Assembly: GCA_015680905.1 (NCBI GenBank)
Contig: CM027380.1
Coordinates: forward strand, 106,669,001 to 106,733,000
Direction of reading: 5' to 3'
Source: Coptis chinensis
Lineage: Eukaryota; Streptophyta; Magnoliopsida; Ranunculales; Ranunculaceae
Length of the DNA stretch: 64,000 nt
Both the position numbers and the translations under genes were made by a program. Below, in pieces: positions 1 to 9,641 of this stretch. Each line of letters starts with the position of its first letter. The first letter of the stretch is position 1. The notes beneath the pieces were generated by a model. It saw only the letters and a program-made list of their open reading frames with translations. It ran no database searches and was not told the origin of the DNA.

Positions 1-1
1 T

Positions 2-160
2 GGAGTTTGATTAGGAAATTAAGGATTTTTATCTTTATTAATCTGGCCTGCTGCGTGAGTATATTAGATGAAGAAAAATACTCTAAAAATCCTCCACCCA
101 ACTCCACAGGTTTATTATATTTTTAACTTTTTTTGTTTCTTCGTTTAAATTTTAATTATT
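2..160 (+). repeat. Duplicate of the F-box gene 5' leader (left copy)
   Basis: This stretch is nearly the same as 14377-14540, directly upstream of the F-box gene. The shared core includes GATTAGGAAATTAAGGATTT and CTGGCCTGCTGCGTGAGT, with small indels further on. Similarity stops near 160, and the sequence after that is unrelated to the F-box coding region, so this is a leader without its gene. It touches the window edge, so its left boundary is unknown. Confidence 0.85.
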
Positions 161-1046
161 TGGTTGATTGGTTTGGCTATAGTGACACTCTTATTGTGAC
201 ATCCATATCTTACACCTCTCCTGAACCGTCTGATCTAATCTAAGTCTCAAAAGATCTAACACTCCAAATTTCAAATAACAAAGTCGGGGTAAAAACATTT
301 TTTACGTCTCATCTTCTCAACAACAAAATAAAAAATAAATAAAAATAGTAGAAAGATGAAAGCCTTACTAAAGTTTAGAGAAGAATAAAAACCACCACTT
401 TTGAGAGTAAAAGTCCCATTAAGCAGTCAAGATTGGTGGTTGAACGACGGGGTTGTTTGCTTTTTCACTTGGATAGAATGGATCATCATAGTTTGAAGCA
501 ACTTCAATGGTACATGGGCCTATTCCATTGCATGGGCCTTTGTTTACAGCATGCTACCTTGTAGATGTAAGCAACAATACAGATAATGAGATAGTGTCGT
601 GAATCGTAATAATTGGTAGTGTCATTGCCTCAGTGCATCGCCATATACAAAATAATGCACATGCTTGTCGTCTATAGAGTAGGTACAATCTCCAATTTTG
701 TTTGGTATGCCTCGTCAGTTTCTCTCGTCTTGGCAATTTTTTGAAAGTAAGGAAGGAAAAAAATAAATGAAAGCAACTTTAGAGCATCTCTAGGTGGTAG
801 TATCACCTCCCAAATTCTTCAAATTTGCTTTCAAAATTCGGAATTTTCCGTAATTCCAATTCTAGGTGGAAACAAATTCGGTTGCATCACCTGTCCAATT
901 GCATTTTTGTTTGCAAATTTGACATTTCAATCTGGATGTTTTTTTGGTTTGGTGCTAGAGAGGTCTCACTATTAAATATGAAAAACACCAAATTTTGGTA
1001 TTTGGTGCTAGAGAAGTCTCACCATTAAATATGCTCTCATACCCAC
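161..1046. other. Spacer without a recognised gene
   Basis: No coding similarity was recognised. A 33-bp direct repeat with few differences occurs at 948-980 and 1001-1033 (core TTGGTGCTAGAGA). Short open frames on both strands have no family signature. Confidence 0.6.
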
Positions 1047-1603
1047 ATATCTGAAGCAGTCAAATCACAAGTAGTCGTTACCACCTCCACAGTTGCGCTG
1101 GTTACGTTTTTATTTAGCCTACCCATATTTTGCAAACTTAAAACCGTGTGTATAGTACTATTAGTAGCTGCTAAGGTGTTCTACTACCCGAGTTCGATAG
1201 GGAATGTAATAACCATTTGGACAAATGGTAAACTACTCTATATGTTTTATGAAACCGATCGGTCGGCTGAAAGTTTGAGAGTCCGAGAATTTCCATCGAA
1301 AACAACCCAAGACCTCACTATAGAGTTGCGAAAGTTATAGCTCAACAGTACTAAAGGAACAATGCAGTATGTGGGTATCGAACTTATGCAAGTGGATGCC
1401 AGTAGAGAAATCCGACAATATATAGTGAAAACAACTGAGGAATTTATTATAGAGTTAGAAAAGTTAGAGCTCTCGAATGTTTGGGGACCAATGGGCTATG
1501 TGGCCCTCCAACTTATGCAAGTGACGTTTTTTTCTTTTTTCACCTTTACCTATGGAGTTATATTGTTCGTGTATATCAGGGACAAAAAGTGTGAGAAGAA
1601 GTG
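1047..1603 (+). pseudogene. Small membrane-protein gene, copy 1 (broken, internally duplicated)
   Basis: Translated from about 1047 this is homologous to the copy at 3206-3717. It reads SEAVKSQVVVTTSTVALVTF, an LPIFC hydrophobic segment, a middle domain with SLRVREFPSKTT, then YVGIELMQV and a second hydrophobic segment FFTFTYGVILFVYI before a short KKCEKK tail. No in-frame ATG precedes the first membrane segment. A TAG at 1338-1340 interrupts the frame. The 40-codon block ending in YVGIELMQV occurs twice in tandem (about 1288-1403 and 1407-1522), whereas the sister copy has it once. The family is not firmly recognised. The N-terminal hydrophobic layout resembles plant DUF4408 proteins, but that is only an impression. 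I infer a dead tandem duplicate. Confidence 0.6.
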
Positions 1604-2281
1604 AAATGCATAAAAAGTTGTTGGGAGAAGAATAAGTGAACTGAATAATAAGTTAGTGGGAGAAGAAGAGTCTACTGCTGTTGCTACTACTATGTTTAGT
1701 TTATATTAGTTAAGTTTCAGTTGTTGTTGTTTTAGTTTATGTTGTTTTAAGTTTAAAATGTTGTTGTTTTAGTTTTCGATAATGAAATAACATTTTTATT
1801 AATATCACATCAATCTATATCTATTCTGCTTTTGTTATAAAGTTTTACTTAAGTTTCTTATGTAGGATAGGAAACATATCAATAGTTGGTTCTAGAATAG
1901 TTTTAATTAGGAGTTAAGTTATTTATAAATTATAAGTATTTCTTATTTTGAATTGTTTAGAGTCTAACAAATCATATCTATAAATATGGTTTCTCTATTA
2001 TTATTCTGTATGAACCAACCCATTATTATTATTATTTGATTATTATTCAAGAATCTTTTAGTTGAGTTGTTTTTGTTATTACATATCTTTATACTCTAAA
2101 TCTTCATGTTTTTTTTAACATATTGTTCTAATTCGTTCAATCTTATAATCTCCATTCTTTTTTACTTCTATAACTTTTTTCTACATTAATTGGTATTCAA
2201 AGTCGTACTTTATAGATTCCTATCTAGAAAGTGATTCATCGCCACCTTATTTTTATTTGCTCACCACCTCATCACTATCAA
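1604..2281. other. AT-rich intergenic sequence
   Basis: The first ~100 bp are the 3' continuation of copy 1 and match the sequence after copy 2 (GAAGAAGAGTCTACTGC, then CTACTATGTTTAG). The rest is AT-rich with no gene seen. Confidence 0.6.
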
Positions 2282-2495
2282 TTTTTTTTCACCATCAAAT
2301 CGCTTCCACTTACTTTTACCTTCAACTCGCATAAACAAAAAAAAAAATCATCCAACACCTATATATCACCACAAATACATTTGCGATATGTATAATTTTT
2401 ATTTTGTGGTAATAGGTGTTGGATGATTTTTATTTTGTTTATGTGAGTTGAAGGTAAAAAAGTAAGCGAAACGATTTTGATGGTGAAAAAAAAAA
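2282..2495. mobile_element. Foldback (MITE-like) hairpin element
   Basis: Two arms of about 95 bp are inverted copies of each other. The left arm runs from about 2282 (TTTTTTCACCATCAAATCG) to 2375 and the right arm from about 2396 to 2495. Both contain the complement pair around CATCCAACACCTAT and ATAGGTGTTGGATG. Only ~20 bp separate the arms. Transcription would give a long hairpin. No target duplication could be fixed, so the superfamily is unknown. Confidence 0.65.
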
Positions 2496-3144
2496 TGCCC
2501 CTACACTTTATTCAGTATATTTTGAACATATTTTGAAATTATCAATATTTCGATCCTTAACATATAATTTTGAATTTTTCAAAAAACTAATCCGACAAAA
2601 TTCGAGATTCCGCTCAATTCGAAGCTATGGTTCTAATGTAATTAGAATTGTTACAATGATAAACTTGCATTCATCAATAACAAAGACAAAAAAACTAAAA
2701 CCCTAGAATTTGCATGTATACATTATACAAATTATAAAATAGACTGAGTGTTAAAAATTTTGAATATTCAAAAAAATTCAATTGCATCCGATTTATATTT
2801 TTTTTGAAGTTTGTCGAAAATTCAATTACTTGGAAAAATGTTACCATTTCAAAACATGAATCATATCAGATTGGCATGACATATTAGGTTATGAAAAATT
2901 TGAGAATTAATTATGTAAATCCATATCATAATCCGATCCGAGCTCAAACACGCCCCATAAAAACACATTTTTTATTTAAGGCTAATAAACAAAATATCTA
3001 ATGTTTCGGGTTGAAAAAAACCACCAAGTTATGCCATTTTTAACTGAACCCGGTTTAGGGTTTTCTTTAACTAAAATCAACCCGAGGTAGTTCCAACTCA
3101 CGCTCAAATTTGAACCCGGGTACACTATAACTCAAACACACCCT
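2496..3144. other. Intergenic, upstream of copy 2
   Basis: AT-rich with no recognised gene. It holds the upstream region of the small membrane-protein gene that follows. Confidence 0.5.
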
Positions 3145-3152
3145 TATAAATA
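3145..3152 (+). promoter_or_regulatory. TATA box of small membrane-protein gene copy 2
   Basis: TATAAATA lies about 60 bp before the first ATG (3206) of copy 2, a normal plant spacing (start site near 3175-3185). Position and consensus are visible; activity is inferred. Confidence 0.5.
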
Positions 3153-3205
3153 GGACGAGGGGCTTTTCATTTCCTCACAACTTTCACAAGTCACAACTTC
3201 TTAAA

Positions 3206-3717
3206 ATGGCCCCATTTAACAAAGCAAAATTGAGTTAAAGTTTAGGCAAAAATGGTTGGGCAAAAAGACTACAATACACTTTTAGAGCCAAATATTTGAA
3301 GCCGTTAAATCCCAAGTTGTCATCACCACCTCCACAGTTGCCCTGGTTACATTTCTATTTAGCCTACCTATATTTTGTAACCTTAAAACTGTGTGTAGGG
3401 TTCTATTAGCAGGTGCTAAAGTGTTTTACTGTCTGAGTTCCTTAGGAAATGTAGTTATCATTTGGGAAAATGGTAGGCTACTTTATTTGTTTTATAAAAA
3501 TGATAAATCAGCTAAAAGCTTAAGAGTCAGAGAATATCCACCGAAAACAAACGATCAACTCGCTGTATTGTTGGAAAAGTTAGAGAGGAACAGTACTAAA
3601 ACAACACTGAAGTATGTGGGTATCGAACTGATGCAGGTGGTTTTCTCCCTGTTTTTTACCTTCACCTATGGTGTTCTCTTGTTCATGTACATTCATGATA
3701 AGAAGTGTGAGAAGTGA
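3206..3717 (+). pseudogene. Small membrane-protein gene, copy 2 (best preserved, 5' frame broken)
   Basis: An open frame from 3286 to the TGA at 3715-3717 encodes two predicted membrane segments (TVALVTFLFSLPIFC near the start and FSLFFTFTYGVLLFMYI near the end). They flank a polar middle with SLRVREYPPKT and YVGIELMQV, followed by a KKCEK tail. That frame has no ATG before the first membrane segment. The ATG at 3206 (MAPFNKAKLS) meets TAA after ten codons and the ATG at 3252 meets TGA at 3297, so the 5' end appears frameshifted, unless an intron joins it. A TATA box lies at 3145. It is homologous to 1047-1603, and its 3' end is repeated at 5318-5450. The function is unknown. Membrane location is inferred from hydrophobicity. 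Confidence 0.55.
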
Positions 3718-3941
3718 AATGGAGAAGGAGAAGAGAAATGAAGAAGAAGTTACTCGGAGAAGAAGAGTCTAACTCTACTACTACTACTATGTTTAGTTTT
3801 TGTTGTTTTTAAGTTTCAATTGGTGTTGTTTTATGTAATAGCTACTTTTGTAAAACTAGAGTGTCGCTGACTACTAAGAATTTAATAGTCACCTAACAAA
3901 GTTAACTACTTAAAAGCACTTAAACCATTAATTGATACTAC

Positions 3942-4808
3942 TATGTCTATATATATTTACATAATCTAGTCTACAAGTCTACAACAATTTAACAAATTGT
4001 TAACTTTCTATAATATTATAAGTCTATATAACCCTACTATCATGCTATCATGTGAAGAAAAGTATAAAATATTAACATTGAAAGTAAAAAATTACCTTAT
4101 TTTGTTTTGTTATATATTTATTTTTTGTTTTTTATAATAGAATTTTTATTGATAATGATAACGAGTTTTACAAATAATTAGGACAAGCGCTATATATGTC
4201 TATATATATTTACATAATCTAGTCCATAAGTCTACAACAATTCAACAAATTGTTAACTTTATATAATACTATAAGTCTATATAACCCTATTATCATGTGG
4301 AAAAAACTATAAAAGATTAACATTGAAAATAAAAAAATTACATTGTTTTGTTTTGTTATATATTTGTTTTTTTGTTTTTTTTAAATATAAATTTTATTGA
4401 TAATGATAACGAGTTTTACAAATAATTAGGACAAGCGCTGTGTCTATATATATCTACATAATCTAGTCCACAAGTCTACCACAATTCAACAAATTGTTAA
4501 CTTTCTATAATACTATAAGTCTATATAACCCTATAAGTCTATAACGAGTTTTACAAATAATTATGACAAGTGTTATGTCTATAAATATATCTATATAATA
4601 TAGTCTACAAGTCTACAACAATTCAACAAATTGTTAACTTCTTATAATACTATAAGTCTATATAACCCTACTATCATGTGGATAAAACTATAAAAGATTA
4701 ACATTGAAAATAAAAAAAATTAACTTGTTTTGTTTTGTTATTTGTTTTTCTTAAGTGAAAATTTTATTGATAATGATAACGAGTTTTACAAATATTAGGA
4801 CAAGCCTG
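3942..4808. repeat. Tandem satellite, ~247-bp period, about 3.5 copies
   Basis: Units begin near 3942, 4193, 4440 and 4577 with TGTCTATATATAT...ACATAATCTAGTC and end with GATAATGATAACGAGTTTTA followed by CAAATAATTAGGACAAGC. The first two periods are ~248 bp; the third is shortened to ~137 bp by an internal deletion. A related piece in reverse orientation sits near 16440-16540, so the unit may come from a dispersed element. Confidence 0.8.
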
Positions 4809-5317
4809 TAACAAGTTGCACAAATTTTTTATGAATTTGTTTTTTGTTTAGGTTGAGGTCTGATGCTTGTTTAAGAATTGAGAGTGAAATAAATTAGGGA
4901 GAGTTTACGGGTTTGTTATGGGTGATTAGAATTATACAAAATTACCGGTTGAGCTTTGGGCTTTTGGCTATTTGTTTTAGTCTCATTAACCCATCAAACC
5001 TTCAAAGACACATTTGTGTCTCTGTAATGGTTTTGGACTCAAAATAAATGATAAATGATAATTTTGTAAGGACAAAAAGAGAAGTTAAAAAAAACATTGG
5101 TTTATTGAAATGTTTTTTATTAGTTTTTTTTTTCATATTATTATTATTATTTTTTTATTATATTCTCACTTTGATGGGTGAAAGATTGCCTTAAAAAATT
5201 AAGGGGAGGGCGAGTATTTATAGTTTGAATATTTTTATAGGCAATTAGTTATGTGGCAGTGAATCTTTTCTAATCTCGGGGTGCGACTGCTCCCACACGC
5301 ACCCCGTTTATATCCAT
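4809..5317. other. Intergenic AT-rich sequence
   Basis: No gene seen. A short perfect stem occurs at about 5277-5306 (CGGGGTGCG and CGCACCCCG), of unknown meaning. Confidence 0.5.
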
Positions 5318-5450
5318 CTATGCTCTTGTTCATATATATTCATTACAAGAAGTGTGAGAAGTGAAATGCAGAAGGAGATTGAAGAGAAATGATGAAGAAG
5401 TTACTTGGAAAAGAAGAGTCTAGCTCTACTACTACTATGTTTAGTTTTTG
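5318..5450 (+). repeat. Third copy of the small membrane-protein gene: 3' end only
   Basis: The sequence CTCTTGTTCATATATATTCA, then AGAAGTGTGAGAAGTGAAATG, and the following GAAGAAGAGTCTAGCTCTAC match the last codons and 3' flank of copy 2 (3673-3795). The rest of the gene is absent. With the copies at 1047 and 3206 this makes a decayed tandem family of three. Confidence 0.75.
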
Positions 5451-6452
5451 TTAATATCAATCTAATCTATCTTATCCTTTTGTTCTCGTTGCGTTCACAA
5501 AACAATGCAAGTAACAAAGGTCTAGTGAATAAATTAGAATTAATAAAAAGAAAAGAAAAAGAATTAGAATTCATATTTCCTTTTCTCTAACTCTAATCAG
5601 AATTCATTCAAAGGTAGCTTTTTCAGTCTCGTTTTTTTCATCTTACAGTAACTTATTTTGTTCTACTTTAATATAATTAGAACACCCAATTGTTTAATCA
5701 GTTGGCTATGTATCATGCTTGTGTAATTTGATAAGTGGTTTTGGAAGTGTGCTTGATGTCCAAAGTCGTTTATTTGTATTCTGTTTGACATATCATCTTC
5801 AGTGACTTACATGAATTGTATTAAGATATAAGAAGCAATCTACTACTGCGTTCAAGCTTGGTTACTTTTTTGAGGAGCATTAGAATATGTGTATGATCGC
5901 TTCATATTATGTCATGAGCTGAATTTGAACACACCAAGATTGAATAGCTGGACTCTTTTACCAGTTCTGTTTGCGGTGTGGCCATCTTCATATAACTGTT
6001 TAATTGCTCGTTTGTAGCCTTCGACACTTACTGGTTTAGACATCCAGTCAAATGTGAGATGCTCTGGAGCCTGAATCGTCCGAAGATTATAAGATAACCT
6101 TTAGTGGTCATTTGTGAATTATTTTCTATGGCAACCGTATACATACATGTTTGAGGACAACTGTTTATTATGCGAACAAACATATATCTGGTATTGGTAT
6201 GTGCATTCCTTTCTAGTATTTCTTGCCTATGGAAGAAAATTATTGATTTTAAAATAGATTTAAAGTTTCTACGTAAGTAAAGATGCGCGTTGTGCTTGTG
6301 TTTCATTTTAAAAATGTAGTGCCAAGTTGATCTTTTGTTATTGTGGTTATCGTGTTATGAATTTTGTGGATTGGAATTATGATTTCGAACCTTCCATGTA
6401 GCCTAGCTGTAATTACCTTTCCACTATAATTAATGATTCTTGTGGTATCCAT
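5451..6452. other. No gene recognised
   Basis: Mixed-composition sequence before the immunophilin pseudogene. Earlier exons of that gene were looked for and not recognised. The short frames on either strand have no family signature. Confidence 0.5.
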
Positions 6453-7570
6453 GGCAGGGCAAGTGATCAAAGGATGGGACCAGGGTATCATGACCATGAA
6501 GAAGGGTGAAAACTCTTTATTTACAATCCCCCCAGAGTTGGCTTATGGTGAATCTGTACTATGAAGTTGAACTTGAATCCTTTGTCAAGGTATCATAAAG
6601 TGAGATTTCTCTTTGTACAGCTCTTGCACTGTGCCTGGTATGGGAGAGTTTAAAATTTTCCTTTTCTATTATTAGGAGTGAGAATCTTGGGACCTGAACA
6701 CTCCTGAGAAAATTGAAGCTGCTGTTAAGAAGAAAGAGGAAGAAGAAATGTAGCATTCAAAGCTGGAAAATATGCTTAGGCTTCTAAATGATATGAAAAG
6801 GTAAGAGAGTTTATAGTAGGATCGAATCATTTTAGATATGATTTTGTTTTATTGCATCTGACTGAAAATGTCCTTGTAATCAGGTTGAAAAATTATTGAA
6901 TATGACACCAACTTCATTGAAGAGGAAAAGAAACAGTCCAAGGTTTTAAAGGTAAGCTGCAATCGGAATAATGCAGCTTGCAAGCTGAAGCTAAAAGACT
7001 ACAAACAAGCAGAGAAGCTTTGCACCAACGTAACTCATGGATAAACTTATACCTACAACTCAAATCACATCAACCAAGGGGCTAAGGATTAATGTTGCAA
7101 TGATAATTTGTAGGTGCTAGAAGTTGAGAGTATGAATGTTAAGGCACTCTACTGACGTGCACAACCTTACATCCAGCTGGCTGATTTGGACCTTGCTGAG
7201 ATCGATATTAGGAAGGCGTTGAAAATTGATCCCAACAACAGGTATGTATTGATCCTTTTTATTGAACTGGCAAATTCTTTGATGTCCAATGTCTCCTGAC
7301 TGAATGTTTGGCGGGTTGAATCTTTGTGGAATTAGGGACGTAAAGCTCGAGTATAAAGTATTGAAGGAAAAAATGATGGAGTTCAGTAAGAATGATGCTC
7401 AGTTCTATGGCAGCATATTTGCCAAGATGAGCAAATTAGAAACGCTTGATACTAATGTAAGTTGCTGACCTTCAATAAAAGAAATTGTGAGGGCCACTTT
7501 TCTTTGGTTTGAGTTGACTTTTCTCCTGACGAATATTATCTATCCGCAGACAGCAGCAGCGTAGGCAGCA
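6453..7570 (+). pseudogene. ROF-type FKBP immunophilin pseudogene (FKBP domain to TPR region)
   Basis: Homologous blocks follow the exon order of plant ROF1/FKBP62-type peptidyl-prolyl isomerases, Hsp90-binding TPR immunophilins. At 6455-6592 GQVIKGWDQGIMTMKKGE and FTIPPELAYGES come from an FKBP domain. At 6676-6760 SWDLNTPEKIEAAVKKKEE is the linker to the TPR domain. At 6884-7029 come DTNFIEEEKKQSKVLK and NNAACKLKLKDYKQAEKLC. At 7113-7241 VLEVESMNVKALY, then AQPYIQLADLDLAEID and KALKIDPNN are TPR helices. At 7336-7456 comes the final helix. Intron-like gaps with GT...AG ends separate the blocks, so this is a genomic duplicate and not a retrocopy. A TGA replaces an Arg codon at 7153-7155, and several frameshifts disrupt the rest. 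The N-terminal FKBP domains are missing. Confidence 0.85.
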
Positions 7571-8310
7571 GAGCTCAAGCGTTGACAGTGAGGTGTGATG
7601 GACGATTATGTTCAGTTCATTGGATGTCTTCTGTTTGCTGGGTTGTGTGTCTGGTTGACGCCTTAGTAGTTAGAGCCGCAGAAAGCAGCAGTGTAAGCCG
7701 CAGAGCTCAAGCGTTCAGGGGCGGATCCAGGAATTCAAAACAGGGTGGGCTGCACTCTGTATAGTAAGAAAAGTAATTTTTTGCGATCTTTAAAATTCGG
7801 CATACATAACTCAGTGCACCGGCAATTCATACGATAGAGTTACATTAATTACAATACATTGAGATATATAAGCATATTTAGTTAATATACCTACTCTTCT
7901 TTATACTTATCGTAATAATTCAGTTTTAAATTAGTACTTACTAGTGTGTTTAAAGTGATGATAATTGCATAAAATTAGTTGGTGAGAAACTTATGTATGT
8001 GAACATTTCAACTCACTGCATCCCACATCCCACCATGTGCTTTAAGAGTTTGAACGTACATGTGTTGCCTCTTTTTCAGGAACGAGTATAACAGTTATAG
8101 CAGCAGCTAACTACAAACAGTACAAAGTCTAATATTTTCTTTTTGGACAAAATCTAGGGTCCCCGCCCAGATCCACCCCTACAAGCGTTGACAGTGACGT
8201 CTGATGGACGACTGTGTTCAGTTCACTGGATGTCTTCTGTTTGCTGTGTGCTGTGTGCTGCGTAGTGTCTCTGGTTGGCGTCTTAGAGTTAGAGCCGCAA
8301 AATTTCTTAA
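7553..8310 (+). repeat. 132-bp tandem duplication after the FKBP pseudogene, split by a hAT element
   Basis: The block GCAGAGCTCAAGCGTTGACA through GTTAGAGCCGCA occurs at about 7560-7690 and again from about 7692, with the motif CAAGCGTT at 7576 and 7708. The second unit is interrupted at 7716 by a transposon and resumes at 8182 with GACAGTGACGTCTGATGGAC. The order of events is therefore duplication first, insertion second. Confidence 0.85.
7716..8181. mobile_element. Non-autonomous hAT element
   Basis: The 466-bp element begins CAGGGGCGGATCCAGG and ends with the inverse, CCCAGATCCACCCCTA. It is flanked by a perfect 8-bp target duplication CAAGCGTT (7708-7715 and 8182-8189). Terminal repeats starting C/TAGGGG with 8-bp duplications are typical of the hAT superfamily. 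It carries no transposase and presumably moved with a transposase supplied elsewhere. Confidence 0.9.
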
Positions 8311-8983
8311 TCTTTGTACTTGTTAGGGTTACGGTCTTGAGTCTATAGTCTTTGTAAAACTCTTCTGATTTTTTATAAAAGGATATTTTTGCCACGTATT
8401 TCTGATTATTGATGAAAAGGATATGTTCGCATTACATATTTCTGATTATTGATGAAAGGATATTACTTATTTCCTTCGCTTTATTAGCTCCCCTCTGCTC
8501 AAGGGGTGGCATCCTGAAATTTAGTGTGTTATCTGCTTGGTTTTTCCCTTTGAAACCAGATTTTATTTGTTAGGTTTATATGTATTGCGATGCTCAGATG
8601 TGAAATTTGTGCCATGATGAAGCCCGTTAGATGGATGATCTTGTTTCCTGAGGAAGTAAGAATTACCGAGGTGATACCTCAGAATTCTATGTATTCAAAA
8701 ATGGTTTGCATTTTCTTTCAGTGCTCAACTGATAGTTTGCTAGGCCCAAGTCATAAGACAGCTGCCTGATGTGGAATGTTTTCCAATAGGTCGCCAAGAT
8801 TTTTGAGGGATAAAAGTTACAGTCAGAATGCTTGTAACTTCCAGGGCAGGTTGCATAGATTGCATTGAAACTAATGTGCGTACCACATATATGGACACTT
8901 CAGAGTACTGTAGCGAAGGGTCTAGTTCCCCAGATTTTTACCAGATATGGCATCATTGTGTCATCATACTTCATCTTCAAAGT
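8311..8983. other. Spacer before the polyubiquitin pseudogene
   Basis: No gene recognised. It may include decayed 5' flank or intron of the polyubiquitin copy that follows, since plant polyubiquitin genes often have a leader intron. That is an inference only. Confidence 0.4.
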
Positions 8984-9641
8984 ATTACGCTGGAGGTTGA
9001 GAGCTGTGATACAATTGGCAATGTGAAAGCAAAGATTCGATAAGGAAGGTATCCCACCTGACCAAACTGATCTTTGCTGGGAAGCAGTTCGAGGATGGTA
9101 GGACATGGCTGATTATAATTTTTAGAAGGAATCTACATTGCATCTTATCCTTCATCTACGGACGTTGGGGTATGCATATCTTTGTGAGGGCACTCACTGG
9201 TAAAACCATCACTCTGGAGGTTGAGGGTTCTGACACATCGACAAAGTGAAGGCAAAGATTTAGGACTGGGAGGAAATTCCACTGGAGGAGCAAAGGCTCA
9301 TTTTTAGTGGTAAGCAGCTTGAGAATGGCCGTACCCTAGCAGATTATGACATCCAGAAGGAGTCTACATTACATCTTGTCCTTCGTCCCACGTGGTGGCA
9401 TGCAAATTTTTCTTGAAGACCTTAACTGTGAAGGCAAATACTCTAGAAGTTAATAGCTCGAACACCATTGATAATGTAAAGGCTGAGATTCAAGACGGAG
9501 GGAATCCCACCTGATCAGCAGAAGCTAATTTTTTCTGGGGAGCAACTCAAAGATGGATGCACTCTGGCTGACTATAATATCCAAATGGAGTCCAGTCTTC
9601 ACCTTGTTCTCCGCCATTGTGGTGGTTCTAAAAACGCCTGA
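8984..9641 (+). pseudogene. Polyubiquitin pseudogene, three damaged ubiquitin units
   Basis: Three head-to-tail ubiquitin-like units are visible. Unit 1 (8984-9168) starts inside ubiquitin at [18 protein letters not shown]. Unit 2 (9172-9393) starts [18 protein letters not shown]. Unit 3 (9400-9641) starts MQIFLEDL, and its last unit ends RHCGG followed by the short tail SKNA and TGA, as expected for the last repeat of a polyubiquitin gene. Frameshifts occur in every unit (for example GATTCGATAAGG in place of an intact Gln-Asp-Lys stretch), and the Arg-Leu-Arg-Gly-Gly processing sites are altered. No intact ubiquitin can be made. It lies 1.4 kb after the FKBP pseudogene, in the same orientation. 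Confidence 0.9.

Noticed and set aside
5277-5306. Nine-bp perfect stem as a terminator or riboswitch
   Set aside because: Isolated short palindrome with no gene context; plant genes do not use such terminators.
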